This document shows positions 17,673 through 26,210 of a stretch of 28,071 nt of DNA, one piece after another. The stretch covers positions 1 to 28,071 of the forward strand of contig JAUJNV010000023.1 in the NCBI GenBank assembly GCA_030447945.1. Direction: 5' to 3'. Numbering within the stretch: position 1 is the first letter of the stretch; every line of letters starts with the position of its first letter. The notes beneath the pieces were generated by a model that ran no database searches, had not been told where the DNA came from, and was given only the letters and a program-made list of their open reading frames with translations. Source of the DNA: Fimbriimonas sp. Lineage in GTDB: Bacteria > Armatimonadota > Fimbriimonadia > Fimbriimonadales > Fimbriimonadaceae. Made by a program: the position numbers and the translations under genes.

Positions 17673-19289
17673 CGCCCAGAAACACCCTCACTCCTTTTAC
17701 AATCGCCGCCGCGACGGCGCGCTGGAACTGCGCTTCCCGCATCCGCGCGCGGTCGCGGCTGTGGTTGATGAATCCTAGCTCCAGGAGAACGCCCGGCATC
17801 TTCGTGTTGCGTAGTACGGAGAATCCGCTGTTGTGGATGCGCCCGTCGCTCCAGCCCCCGAAGGTCGTAAGCATGATCTCCCCCGGACTGTCGATATGAA
17901 TACTCTCGGGGCTAAGCTTGCTCACGCCCGACCCCTTGTGGTGGAACGTAATGCCGCCCGAGGTGCTGTCACGCGTCCCGTGGAGTTGATATGAACCGAC
18001 AAGAAGAAGTGCGCGCCGTTCCGGTTGGCGATGGCAGCTCTTTCCGACAGGCCGACGTCGATATCCGTCTTGCGGGTCATGATGACCGTCGCCCCCTGCT
18101 CGGCGAGCCCCGCGGCGAGGAGCTTGCCGATGGAGAGGGTGAGGTCCTTTTCCCTGACTCCACCCGAGGTCGCGCCGCCGGCTCGACCGCCGTGGCCGGG
18201 GTCGACGACGATGATCTTGCCGGTGAGGCGGCCGTTGCCGACCCTAGGCTTCAGCAGTTCGATTCGCACCATATCCCGAGATGCGTTGACTTGGGCGCCC
18301 ATCGGACGGGGCAGCTTCAAGGAGATCACCGTCCCCGCGGCGGAGTCCTTGACCGAGAGGTCGCTCACGCTCTCCGTTTCGAGGCGATAGTCGTCCGGCA
18401 GCCGGAGAGACACGCCCGGCAACAGAACCTCGATCACGTCCGGCGACGGCTTGCGAAGCGTGGGGTTCCCGGCGAGCTTCCTGCCGGTGCGAATGGTCAG
18501 CACCGTCGTGAGCGGCCCCTCGAGTTCAGTTGACACCGTCAGCGCGCCCGAAGGGGGAGCGGGGGCGCCGGCTTGGGCGTCGGCGTCGCCGGAATCGCCA
18601 CCGGCTCGCCGGAAGCCGGATCTCCTTCCGACGGCCCGACGGAACGACTATCGCCACGATCGCCCGGAAGATTCAGATCGAGTTCGAGCCTACGCGTGGG
18701 CTCCAAAGCCGCCTGGGGCAAGCGAGGTTCAAGGGACGTCTCGATCTCCAGGCGGACCACGTTCGGCTCAACCTGAATGGCGCGGACGCCGCGGTCTAGG
18801 CGCGTCCTCGTGCGCCTGACGAGGCGCGCGCCGGGAAGGTCGACGACGACGCGCGACGGGTTCGCCAGCCGCGCGACGCGGGGACGGAGAGTGAGCGGGC
18901 TTTCGATCTTTACGCGACCGCCCCTGACCTCGACGGACTTCAGCGGGGAGTAGATTTCGATACGGTCCGTGTTGAGGATCCACTCCGAGCTTCCGCCTAA
19001 CTTAGCCATCGCCCGGCGCAGAGGGATGGTGCGGACCCCGTCCAAGCCGGCGGACCGGCACGCGGAAGGTCTCTGCCTCCGCCGTGACCTCCGCCTCGCC
19101 CCGCTCGACGTCGATCCTCCACCCGAACGACGCCAGGACGCTGAGGGGGACGAAACACTCGTCCTCCACGCGAAACCCTCGATAGTGGTCTGGACCCTGG
19201 TGCGCGAATTGAACGCGCGCCGGTCGGGTCTGCCCAGCCCACGCCGCCGTGGCAAGCCACGGCAGGATCAGGAGCGCAAATCGCTTCAT
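17653..19289 (-). pseudogene. N-acetylmuramoyl-L-alanine amidase (Cu-oxidase-N, AMIN, Amidase_3), frameshifted
   Basis: Secreted wall hydrolase cleaving the amide bond between MurNAc and the stem peptide. Signal peptide MKRFALLILPWLATAAWAG; a copper amine oxidase N-like domain (FRVEDECFVPLSVLASFGW, then DGVRTIPLRRAMAKLGG); AMIN region (SPLTLRPRVARLANPSRVVVDL); a second beta region (LEGPLTTVLTIRTGRKLAGNP); and the catalytic domain with zinc ligands in IIVVDPGHGG, VREKDLTL and FFLSVHIN and the catalytic Glu in LLELGFINHSRD. Frame changes lie at about 19044 (one G too many), 18545 (one base missing) and 17972 (one missing). Correcting them gives 545 residues. Everything needed for activity is present once corrected. 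It overlaps the GerMN gene downstream. Confidence 0.88.
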
Positions 19290-19380
19290 CCTAGCCGTAG
19301 CGCCCAGTCTACACGCAGTCGCATAAAGAAGAGGACGGGAAGATGCGGAAAACTCCGCAACAACAGACTCCCTTTGCTCC

Positions 19381-19459
19381 GGGCGGTTAGCTCGCAGTTG
19401 GGTAGAGCGCCTCGTTTACACCGAGGTGGTCGCGGGTTCGAGTCCCCCACCGCCCACCA
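19381..19459 (+). tRNA. tRNA-Val (anticodon UAC), CCA encoded
   Basis: Starts GGGCGGT and ends ACCGCCC, discriminator A and CCA (19457-19459), a 7-bp acceptor stem. The anticodon arm is CCTCG-TTTACAC-CGAGG with UAC at positions 34-36. The D arm uses GCTC/GAGC. The T arm is GCGGG-TTCGAGT-CCCCC, in which the second pair is C-C. That mismatch may be a sequencing error. Unlike the tRNA-Leu in this window, the 3' CCA is encoded. Confidence 0.95.
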
Positions 19460-19880
19460 GTCCTCTTCCGCTTTACGGACCGGCCGGTGAAGCTTCCCAA
19501 TGGGAGATTTCCTCAATCTGCGGGAATGCGCCAGCGGCCGGCTGTGGCGGGGCACCGGGCTATCGGACCGACTGAGGCTCTCCCGATCACGACCAGATCG
19601 AATCCAGCCGGGACTTCGTCCATGGTGTATCAAGAAGGCGGTGGCGAGCTTCTTTTAGATGTCGTCCTTTTATCGCGGTCTGTCAGCCTCTGCCAGACCG
19701 GAACGGAGGTCGGGCTAGCGCGTCATTACAGAGCATGATTCAGCCTCTAAAGAGCGCGCTTTGTCTTTTGGGCTCCATGCGTGGTCGGGGTGGAGCCGCC
19801 CGCGCTTTAACGGGAACGCACACGTCGAGACGCGGAACTGCAAAACGCTGCGCGCACAGCGAGCGCCGCTACTGGTGAGG
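19460..19880. other. Stretch without a recognisable gene
   Basis: About 420 bases after tRNA-Val. All reading frames over about 60 codons in it look like random or tRNA-antisense translation. One short inverted repeat (GGTCTG near 19678 and CAGACC near 19695) is visible. No promoter, RNA gene or repeat could be assigned with confidence. Confidence 0.5.
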
Positions 19881-19913
19881 CTCTACTTAGGGTCGGAGGA
19901 GCCGGTGGACGGC

Positions 19914-20070
19914 CTATCTTGCGGACGGCGTTGATGGCTGCGCCGTTTGTGCCGATGCCTCCGCTTGGGCTGTGCTTTCGCCTTGTACCACACGTATAGA
20001 GCGTAGGTGAGAGCGAGGCGCTCCAGCCGATTATCATCTGGGCGACCGGCAACTCGTCCACCGCAAGCAT
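19914..20070 (-). CDS. Possible small single-helix protein
   Basis: Just after the reconstructed end of the channel gene, an ATG at 20068-20070 opens MLAVDELPVAQMIIGWSAS. With one shift the helix continues LALTYALYVWYKAKAQ, and a second frame choice ends near 19914. The hydrophobic segment followed by Lys residues looks like a membrane anchor, but the frame is uncertain and no family is recognised. It may be an artefact of the very error-prone sequence here. Confidence 0.22.
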
Positions 20071-20099
20071 AGCGGGAATGGAGCCCTGAAGCAAGGCCG

Positions 20100-22011
20100 C
20101 TACGCCGCGACCCGGGCCAATCCTCAGCCAGGACGATGATCTGGTCGCGGATACCGTGAAGGTTAGTTTTTCCGGCTTCTTCGGGTTGCAGTTCACGCCG
20201 TAACCCTTCTTTGGGTTGGAAATTTCCGATGCGATTCGGTAGCCAAGCGCGGTCTCGCCTTTGCGCGGCGGCTTCCAACAACGCGTAGAAATCAAGCGGC
20301 TTTCCGGTCGACGTAGTCGCTCACCGGCCGGAGGTAGATCTCGGATCTGGTCGCTGAAGAGGTTCATGAACACGTGGTGGAGCTGCTTGTTCTCCGAGAG
20401 CTGCGAGAGCATCAAGCTGACGAGCTTGTCACTCACGATGCCGTCCGCGCGCGCGACCTCGGCGAGTGCACGGTTGCGGATGTCGAAATCTCGCTGACGA
20501 TGCTCAGGTCTTGGTCGTTCTCCTCCCGCGATGTTGCGTAGGTGGAGCAGGGTGATCAGTGTCTTCGCGTCGGCCTCCTGCACATCGATGTTCGGGTAGC
20601 AGAGCAATGTGGTCGTACGAAGGGACGTCGAGGTCGTCGAGGACGCGACGCTCCGTCGTGTTGCCGACGCGATGCGTGATCGTCTGGCGCGACGTGAGTC
20701 TTCAAGCTCTCGACAGCCTCTGCGTATTCAATCCTTCGCGACGATTGCCACGCCGAACCGGCTGGAACGTAGTTGTCCAGCTCGCGGATGATCAACTCGG
20801 CCTTTTCGTTCCATCCCAAAATGAGCGTTCGTTCGGCGTGGACGAAGCAGGGCTGCTCTCCCGGATAGAGACTGGTCCACGGCCAGGGGCGGCGTCTCCT
20901 GGAAATCTTCAGCGTGTCGTCGTCTTCCGAGATCGCGATGATCTTGTCCCCGGAGGTGATCACGGTGTTCATCGGAGGATTGATCAGAGCAGCTTTCCAT
21001 CTTCTTTGAAGATGCCCATCACGGCAGACTCACTAAAGGAGAAGATGGCGGTCTCGGTAGGTCTTGCCGACCAACGGCGGCTGCTCGGTGAAGTAGATCT
21101 CCGCGCCGTCGAAGTCGAGTAGCTCGCGTAGACGGCGCTGAGGCCTAGACTGGCGGCATGCTGGGCCGTGACCCGCGCGATGAGGTTGCTGGGCCGAACG
21201 AGGATGCCTTCGCCGTTCCCCACAAGGTTGGCGGCTTCCTTGTTCTCGTCCTCCCGGATCTCGGCCACGATGTGGTATGTCGACCTCCGGTTCTTGTTGT
21301 TGGTGAGCTGAGGATGGACTTGATGACGTAAATGTCCGGCTGCTCCACTTCATGCCAGGATAATAATGGATCGCGCCTCGTGCGGGTTCGCGATCTCTAA
21401 CTCGTCCAGGTCGATCAGGCTTCCGGTCCGGCAGATGATCTTGGTGTTCTTGGTGGTGGGAAGCGGGTGGCGATGGCGTCTTCGAGCTCGACCTTGTCGC
21501 TCGGCGAGAATCACGATGTGGCCTCTTCTGGTTTTCGTTTGCGATGAGCAGCTCTGAGATGATGATCGTGAACACCTTCAGGACCAGCCGAGATGAGCGT
21601 GCTTTCGCTCCAGTACATGCGACCACGCCTTCCTGAAGCTCGTCCGAGCTTCCCCTCGATGCCAGACGTTAGGCGTCCCGATGAGGTGCTGATGATGAGG
21701 ATGCCGCCGAGGGTCACGAACAGTGCGACAAAGCGCACGGCCCAGTTAGCCGCTCCGCCCGCTTCCCCCGCGCCTCGTCCGCCATGTTTCCCCTGCGTCG
21801 AAGGTCCGCATGAGGCTGTTCCAGAAGTTCTCGATGAACGACCCGTTATCACCGTAGCCGATGCGCATCACGGCCATCAAGACCGCGGCGACGAAGATGA
21901 TAGCCAGCGAAGCAGGGCCAGCCAACCAATGATGGCGATCGGTCCTTCGATAGCGTGTTCTCAAAGGAGTAGCGGGTTTCGGCGGAAAGAGTGAACGTTG
22001 GAATGGCTCAT
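20100..22011 (-). pseudogene. CASTOR/POLLUX-type ion channel, many frameshifts
   Basis: Fragments in all three frames line up in order with bacterial relatives of the plant CASTOR/POLLUX (DMI1) channels, about 630 residues; the span is 637 codons. Start MSHSNVHSFRR, then YSFENTLSK, GPIAIIGW and the first helix AIIFVAAVLMAVMRI, IENFWNSLMRTFDAG (pore-region FDAG), VALFVTLGGILIIST and TSGIEGKL. Two RCK-like regions follow: FTIISELLIANENQKRPH, EQPDIYVIKSILS, YHIVAEIREDENKEAANLVG, LDFDGAEIYFTEQPPLVGK, SAVMGIFKEDGKLL, PPMNTVITSGDKIIAISEDD, then ERTLILGWN, ELDNYVPAGS, QEADAKTLITLLHLRNIA, IVSDKLVSLMLSQLSENKQL and NPKKPEKLTFTV...DQIIVLAED. A stop at 20100-20102 fits the end. More than ten shifts are needed. 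The plant proteins are nuclear-envelope cation channels; the bacterial role is unknown. Confidence 0.78.
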
Positions 22012-22193
22012 GAAGTGTGGATCGCGCGACGCCGGGGAGACGAGATGAAGCATCGTACTAGAAACCGAGCCTCCCCGAAGGAACCAGACTTCGGTTGCCC
22101 CGCACTTTCTCCAGGTAGACGTCCGATCGCCAGAAAGACCGGACGGCGTGGCCGGTTTCCGTAGTACCGCCTCTCCGATGTGGTAGTGCCCAC

Positions 22194-22220
22194 ACAGAAA
22201 AGCGCCCGCCGGAAGGCGGG
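22194..22220 (-). terminator. Terminator after the thioredoxin-like gene
   Basis: On the minus strand, CCCGCC and GGCGGG (complement of 22205-22220) pair around a TTCC loop, followed after CGC by TTTT. It lies 17 bases past the stop of the thioredoxin-like gene, and so separates it from the channel gene downstream. Confidence 0.75.
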
Positions 22221-22236
22221 GCTATTTTCAGCGGGC

Positions 22237-22777
22237 TTATTGAATGGCCGCGGTGATCGCCGGAGTTCAACTCGCCGAGGCCCTTCTCGTCGGCCTTAAG
22301 GTTCACGAACTTCGCCCGTGACCTTCTTGTTTGATGAACGATGATCGTGTTCTTAACCTCGGGGTCGAGGTTCACCTTGTAGGCGCCCACCGCCTTGTCA
22401 CTCTTGGACAGGTAGGTGAGGGCGACCTCGTCCGCCTTCTCCTTCTGAGCGATCAACGTGAGCTGAGGCTCGATCGCCTTGGTGCCGTCGTTGAGGAAAA
22501 TCACGAAGGCCTTGAGCTTCTTGTCCTTGTGCGTAGTCATGCTCGTGTTGAGCGACTTTCACCAGGGCGTTTACATTGGGGGATGCGTCGTTATTGATCC
22601 AGACCTGGATCTGAGGAGGCCCCGCAGGTTCACGGAGGGCAGGCGTCGGTTCCCTATGGGGCCCCGTCACGTGCTGAGGATGGAACGGCGTCACCCGGTC
22701 GCCCACCTTCAAGCCGGACCCGGCAAGAAGCTGAACGCGGCTGCGGCGACGGTCGCGGCAAGTAGCGTCTTGGTCAT
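22237..22777 (-). pseudogene. Secreted thioredoxin-like protein, frameshifted
   Basis: ATG 22775-22777, after GAGGAAAA, opens MTKTLLAATVAAAAFSFLPG, a signal peptide. After one missing base the sequence reads LKVGDRVTPFHPQHVTGP. Restoring one G and one C in 22625-22650 gives GTDACPPC, a CxxC redox motif of the TlpA/AhpC type, then IQVWINNDASPNVNALVKSLNTSMTTHK. The best-preserved part is KLKAFVIFLNDGTKAIEPQLTL and ADEVALTYLSKSDKAVGAYKVN with FVNLKADEKGLGELNS, ending ITAAIQ at 22237-22239. About 180 residues. A thiol-redox role outside the cytoplasm is inferred from the reconstructed CPPC, so it depends on that correction being right. Confidence 0.65.
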
Positions 22778-22821
22778 GATGTTTTTCCTCGGCGCCCGGG
22801 CCGCCACTTCAGTCTACGCCC

Positions 22822-23574
22822 TTAGTGTACGTCATCGCGGCGGGGACTCTGCCGCCTAGCTTTGTGGACGTTCATCGCCGACGCGAACACGTCGGCCCAC
22901 TGCCGGTACCCCGCCCCGTTGGGGTGGAAGCCGTCGTCGGCGTACCGGTCCGCATCCAGAGTCCCCTGCCCGTAAAGGTCGGCAATTCGGACGAAGCTAT
23001 AGCGATTCGCGACACGCCGGGTGACGTCGGACAGCTCGCGGGCGCGCCTCCGCCACATGCTCCGCAGCGGAAACGGCACGGCGGGAGTGTGCTGGAAGTG
23101 TGGCGTCGTCGAAAGACCGACCGTTCCCACGCCACGCGCGGAAAGTGCCCTGAGCAGGCCGTCGAGGGACAACTCGAAGCGGCCGGGATCGGTCCCGTGC
23201 GTGGCGTCGTTGGCGGACACGGAGAGGCTGACCCACGCGATGCGTCCGGGGGGAAGCCGCGGCAATTGCGCCGCCGCGACGTCTTGCACGCGCGCGCCGG
23301 AGGCCGCGAGGTTGTGCACCACGACGGTCAAACCCGAGGAGGCGATATGCTCGGCGATCTTGTACGTGAGGCTTCCGCCCACCTGGTCGGCGCCCAACCC
23401 CACCGCCGTGCTGTCGCCGAGGGAGACGTAAGTGACCGCCTCCCCCCTACCCACCGTGTAGCCGGTAGGGAAGCGTTGGGCCCGGTCAAGCAACGGGGCG
23501 AACTTTTGGGAAAAGCGAAGGGACCGGTAGGCGGTCCACCCGATGTAGGCCGTCAGGAGGGCCGCTCCTCCCAA
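22822..23574 (-). CDS. Membrane-anchored SGNH/GDSL hydrolase
   Basis: Protein of 250 residues. Catalytic blocks are complete: YVSLGDSTAVGLGAD (block I Ser, GDS), VHNLAASGARV (block II Gly), VSLSVSANDATHG (block III Asn) and YADDGFHPNGAGY (block V Asp and His). The first listed start is TTG at 23574 (MGGAALLTAYIGWTAYRSL), which begins inside a transmembrane anchor. The same frame continues upstream as IIKPRYRLL without an ATG, which would add the positive residues expected before an anchor, so the true start may be an unusual codon or an altered ATG. SGNH esterases of this type act on carbohydrate or lipid acyl groups outside the membrane. It is divergent from the next membrane-protein gene. 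Confidence 0.85.
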   Translation of the reverse strand: MGGAALLTAYIGWTAYRSLRFSQKFAPLLDRAQRFPTGYTVGRGEAVTYVSLGDSTAVGLGADQVGGSLTYKIAEHIASSGLTVVVHNLAASGARVQDVAAAQLPRLPPGRIAWVSLSVSANDATHGTDPGRFELSLDGLLRALSARGVGTVGLSTTPHFQHTPAVPFPLRSMWRRRARELSDVTRRVANRYSFVRIADLYGQGTLDADRYADDGFHPNGAGYRQWADVFASAMNVHKARRQSPRRDDVH

Positions 23575-23795
23575 CAGGAGCCGGTAGCGGGGCTTTATGA
23601 TCCGGTCGCTCCTGTCAAAACTCGTATCCCTTCAACCCCCCAAGAGTGTACGTCCTTCCTGTTGTGACTCCGGAGCTCCGTGGTGCGTCACAAAGTGGCG
23701 AGGGTGGGCGCTTACGTCATGAGTTTCCGGCGGTGCGCTCCCTCTTGACCGACGCGCGAGTCCAGGGGGTGGCGGGAGAAGGTTCGGCGCGGCGA

Positions 23796-24938
23796 ATGAT
23801 CCTCTTCAAGTGGGCGCTCGGGGGGGCGCTCCTGTCTGAGCTGCTCCTAACTCGGCGGCTCTGGACCTCGAACCGCGGCTTTCCGACCGTCCCTGTTCAC
23901 CCGGCCGTTCCCGAACTGCCCCAATCCGCCTGCCTGGCCCTCGTCGGGCTTCTCGTGATGAGCGTCCTGCTGACGGCCGTGCTTCCTCGCTCCCGTCTGC
24001 CGGTGGCCGCAGTACCGGCCATCGGAGCCGTGCTCGTCGTCTTCGACATCAACCGTCTCCAACCCTGGTTCTACCAATACTTGCTGATGTTCTCGGCCCT
24101 AAGCCTCACGCGCTGCGACGAGCCGGAGTCACGGCGGTCGCGAGCCGCCTGGGCCGTCTGCGCCCTGATCATGGCCAGCGTGTACTTCTGGAGCGGGATC
24201 CAGAAGGCCAACCCTGCCTTCGCACGGGACATCTTTCCGTGGCTCATCGAGCCGCTCGCGCGGGTGGCCGGGGAAAGCCTCGTGGATCGCCTGCGGCCCC
24301 TGGCGTGGTCGGTGCCGGTGCTGGAGGTCGCCTTCGGCATCCTTCTCCTTTTGCCCAGAACCCGGACCTGGGGCCTGGCCGGGTCCATCGGGATGCACGG
24401 CCTCATTCTGCTCGCGCTGGGGCCGCTCGGCCACGACCATAACTCCGCGGTCTGGCCGTGGAACTTCTGGATGCCGATCCTCGCGTTTCTCCTGTTCTGG
24501 CAGAACCGCCAGAAGATCCTCGCCCTCGCGTGGAGAGCCCCCGCTGGGAAGGTCATCGCCGCGCTCGTGGGGGTGATGCCCGCGCTGAACCTTATCGACC
24601 GGTGGGACGACTACCTCTCGGCATCGCTCTACTCGGGACGGTACCGGGACGGTTGGATCATGCTCAACGAGAAGGGTGCGCGGCGGCTTCAAGGGGCTAT
24701 CCCCTCCGCCGACGACTCGCTGGTGGGCAGCGCGGTCGACGGCTACAGCCTGGACCTCACTTCCTGGGCGATGTCCGAACTCAACGTGCCGCCCTATCCG
24801 CAGGTGCGCGTCTACCAGGGCCTCGCGCGGAAGCTACACCAAGCGGGCGTGCCTCTCACCGAAATGGAGCTGCGCGTCCGCGAACGGCCGGATCCGCTTA
24901 CGGGCGAGTGGAGCCTCATCAAGGTGCCGATGGAATGA
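23796..24938 (+). CDS. Polytopic membrane protein, HTTM/DoxX-like
   Basis: I start this at ATG 23796 (MILFKWALGGALLSELLLTR); the frame is open upstream to 23646 but the extra 50 residues are not protein-like. The product is 380 residues with about eight helices, including LVGLLVMSVLLTAVLP, VPAIGAVLVVFDINRLQPWFYQYLLMFSAL, VCALIMASVYFWSGIQKANPAF and GLAGSIGMHGLILLALGPLG. The block FWSGIQKxNPxFxxDIFPWLIEP recalls the helical core of vitamin-K-carboxylase-like (HTTM) and DoxX-like proteins. A hydrophilic C-terminal 100 residues (SGRYRDGWIMLNEKG onward) follows the last helix. No catalytic residues are clear. Function unknown. An 8-bp inverted repeat (24944-24951 with 24969-24976) after the stop may help end the transcript. 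Confidence 0.65.
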   Translation: MILFKWALGGALLSELLLTRRLWTSNRGFPTVPVHPAVPELPQSACLALVGLLVMSVLLTAVLPRSRLPVAAVPAIGAVLVVFDINRLQPWFYQYLLMFSALSLTRCDEPESRRSRAAWAVCALIMASVYFWSGIQKANPAFARDIFPWLIEPLARVAGESLVDRLRPLAWSVPVLEVAFGILLLLPRTRTWGLAGSIGMHGLILLALGPLGHDHNSAVWPWNFWMPILAFLLFWQNRQKILALAWRAPAGKVIAALVGVMPALNLIDRWDDYLSASLYSGRYRDGWIMLNEKGARRLQGAIPSADDSLVGSAVDGYSLDLTSWAMSELNVPPYPQVRVYQGLARKLHQAGVPLTEMELRVRERPDPLTGEWSLIKVPME

Positions 24939-24943
24939 AGACC

Positions 24944-24976
24944 TAGAGTCGCTCCAAACATCGCCGGTCGACTCTA
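24944..24976. repeat. Short inverted repeat after the membrane-protein gene
   Basis: TAGAGTCG at 24944-24951 is exactly complementary to CGACTCTA at 24969-24976, spaced by 17 bases. No T-run follows, so terminator function is only possible. The rest of the gap to 25180 holds nothing I recognise. Confidence 0.4.
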
Positions 24977-25180
24977 CGGAGGCTGAATTTTGGTGTCAGG
25001 TGAGCGCCCCGCCACCTTCGCAGCGGCAGGGAGCGGGTGGTGGGATAAAGTGTCCGCCGTAACCGGTTGGTAGAGTGCCGCAGGGATGATTTCGCGCTTC
25101 GAAGGAGTCGGCGCCCTTCGTCCAGTCAGACGACACCGTCGCTGGGTGAGCGGCCGCCGAAAGCACGGTGGTGACATGCG

Positions 25181-26083
25181 ATGGAGATTCAGCGACAAGC
25201 GGTGGAACGGTTCCTCGCGGACCGGCTTGGCGGTGAGATAGAAGGGCTTGAACGTCTGCAGGGGGGCGACTGGTCGCAGGCGTTTGGGTTTCATTGCGCG
25301 GGCGCCGATCTGGTGGTTCGATTCGGCCCGTACGTCGAGGACTTTCTGAAGGACCGTGCGGCCGCGCGATTCTCGTCCGCAGACCTACCCATTCCGGAAG
25401 TGCGGGAGATCGGCGCGGGGCTCGGCGGCCATTACTGCGTCTCCCGGCGTGTGTTCGGAGAGATGCTCGACGCCTTGGACGCCCCGCGGATGGAGCGAGC
25501 CGTTCCCGCCGTCCTTCGCGCTCTGGATGCTTTGCGCGAAGGGGACTTCAATGTCTGGTTCGGCGAACTAGGTTTGCCCGCCACCGGCTGGGCGGAGCAG
25601 CTCCTCAGCGTCGACGAAGAAACCAAGCGGGTCGGAGGCTGGCACGACCGCATGGCCGCCTCGCCAACCGCCTCCGAACCTTACGACACGGCCCTGGCTT
25701 ACCTCAAGGCCCACATCGCCTCGTGCCACGAGGGAAGCCATGTGGTGCACAACGATCTGCTGCATTTCAACGTTCTCCTCCGCCACGACGCCATGGTCGG
25801 GGTCATCGACTGGGGAAACGCGATTCGCGGCGACTTCCTTTACGATCTGGCGATGTTCACGTTCTACGCGCCCTGGTACCCGTCGATGCAGGGAATCGAC
25901 TGGAGGGGCCGGGCGAGGGACCACTACCGGATGCTTGGGCTCGAAGTACCCGAACTGGATCAGCGACTGCTCTGCTACGAGGTCCACCTCGGCCTTTCTG
26001 GCATGGCCTACAGCGCCTTCAAAGGGAACTGGGCGGAACTGCACGCGAATGCTCGCCGGACGATGGAGCTCTTCCGGGCGTGA
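25181..26083 (+). CDS. Aminoglycoside phosphotransferase-like kinase
   Basis: Intact protein of 300 residues with the APH/choline-kinase fold. An in-frame TGA at 25172 fixes ATG 25181 as the first possible start. LQGGDWSQAFGF is the phosphate-binding loop, DLVVRFGPY the Lys-replaced strand (Arg where Lys is usual). The Brenner motif is HNDLLHFN (H190, D192, N197) and the metal motif GVIDWGNAIRGDFLYDLA. It most resembles the hygromycin-B-kinase/fructosamine-kinase side of the family. Chromosomal members without a mobile context usually act on small metabolites, and this gene stands alone, so drug resistance should not be assumed. The strand-3 Lys appears as Arg in VVRFGPY. Confidence 0.85.
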   Translation: MEIQRQAVERFLADRLGGEIEGLERLQGGDWSQAFGFHCAGADLVVRFGPYVEDFLKDRAAARFSSADLPIPEVREIGAGLGGHYCVSRRVFGEMLDALDAPRMERAVPAVLRALDALREGDFNVWFGELGLPATGWAEQLLSVDEETKRVGGWHDRMAASPTASEPYDTALAYLKAHIASCHEGSHVVHNDLLHFNVLLRHDAMVGVIDWGNAIRGDFLYDLAMFTFYAPWYPSMQGIDWRGRARDHYRMLGLEVPELDQRLLCYEVHLGLSGMAYSAFKGNWAELHANARRTMELFRA

Positions 26084-26210
26084 GCCTGCAGGAGTGGGCA
26101 TGGCGAGGGGGAGCGGTAGCAAGGCCCGCTTTGGGCTCCCAGGGTGCAGAGCCGGCGTACCTCGGGCCCCCGAGGCATCATAAATATGGTACTAGCCGTC
26201 ATACCACCGT

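Noticed and set aside
19286..19633. Open frame reading DSNPRPPRCKRGALPN
   Set aside because: Translation of the antisense of tRNA-Val; a common false gene.
22008..22193. 61-codon minus-strand frame between the channel and thioredoxin-like genes
   Set aside because: Arg/Gly-rich with no domain; it lies in a terminator and leader region and looks non-coding.
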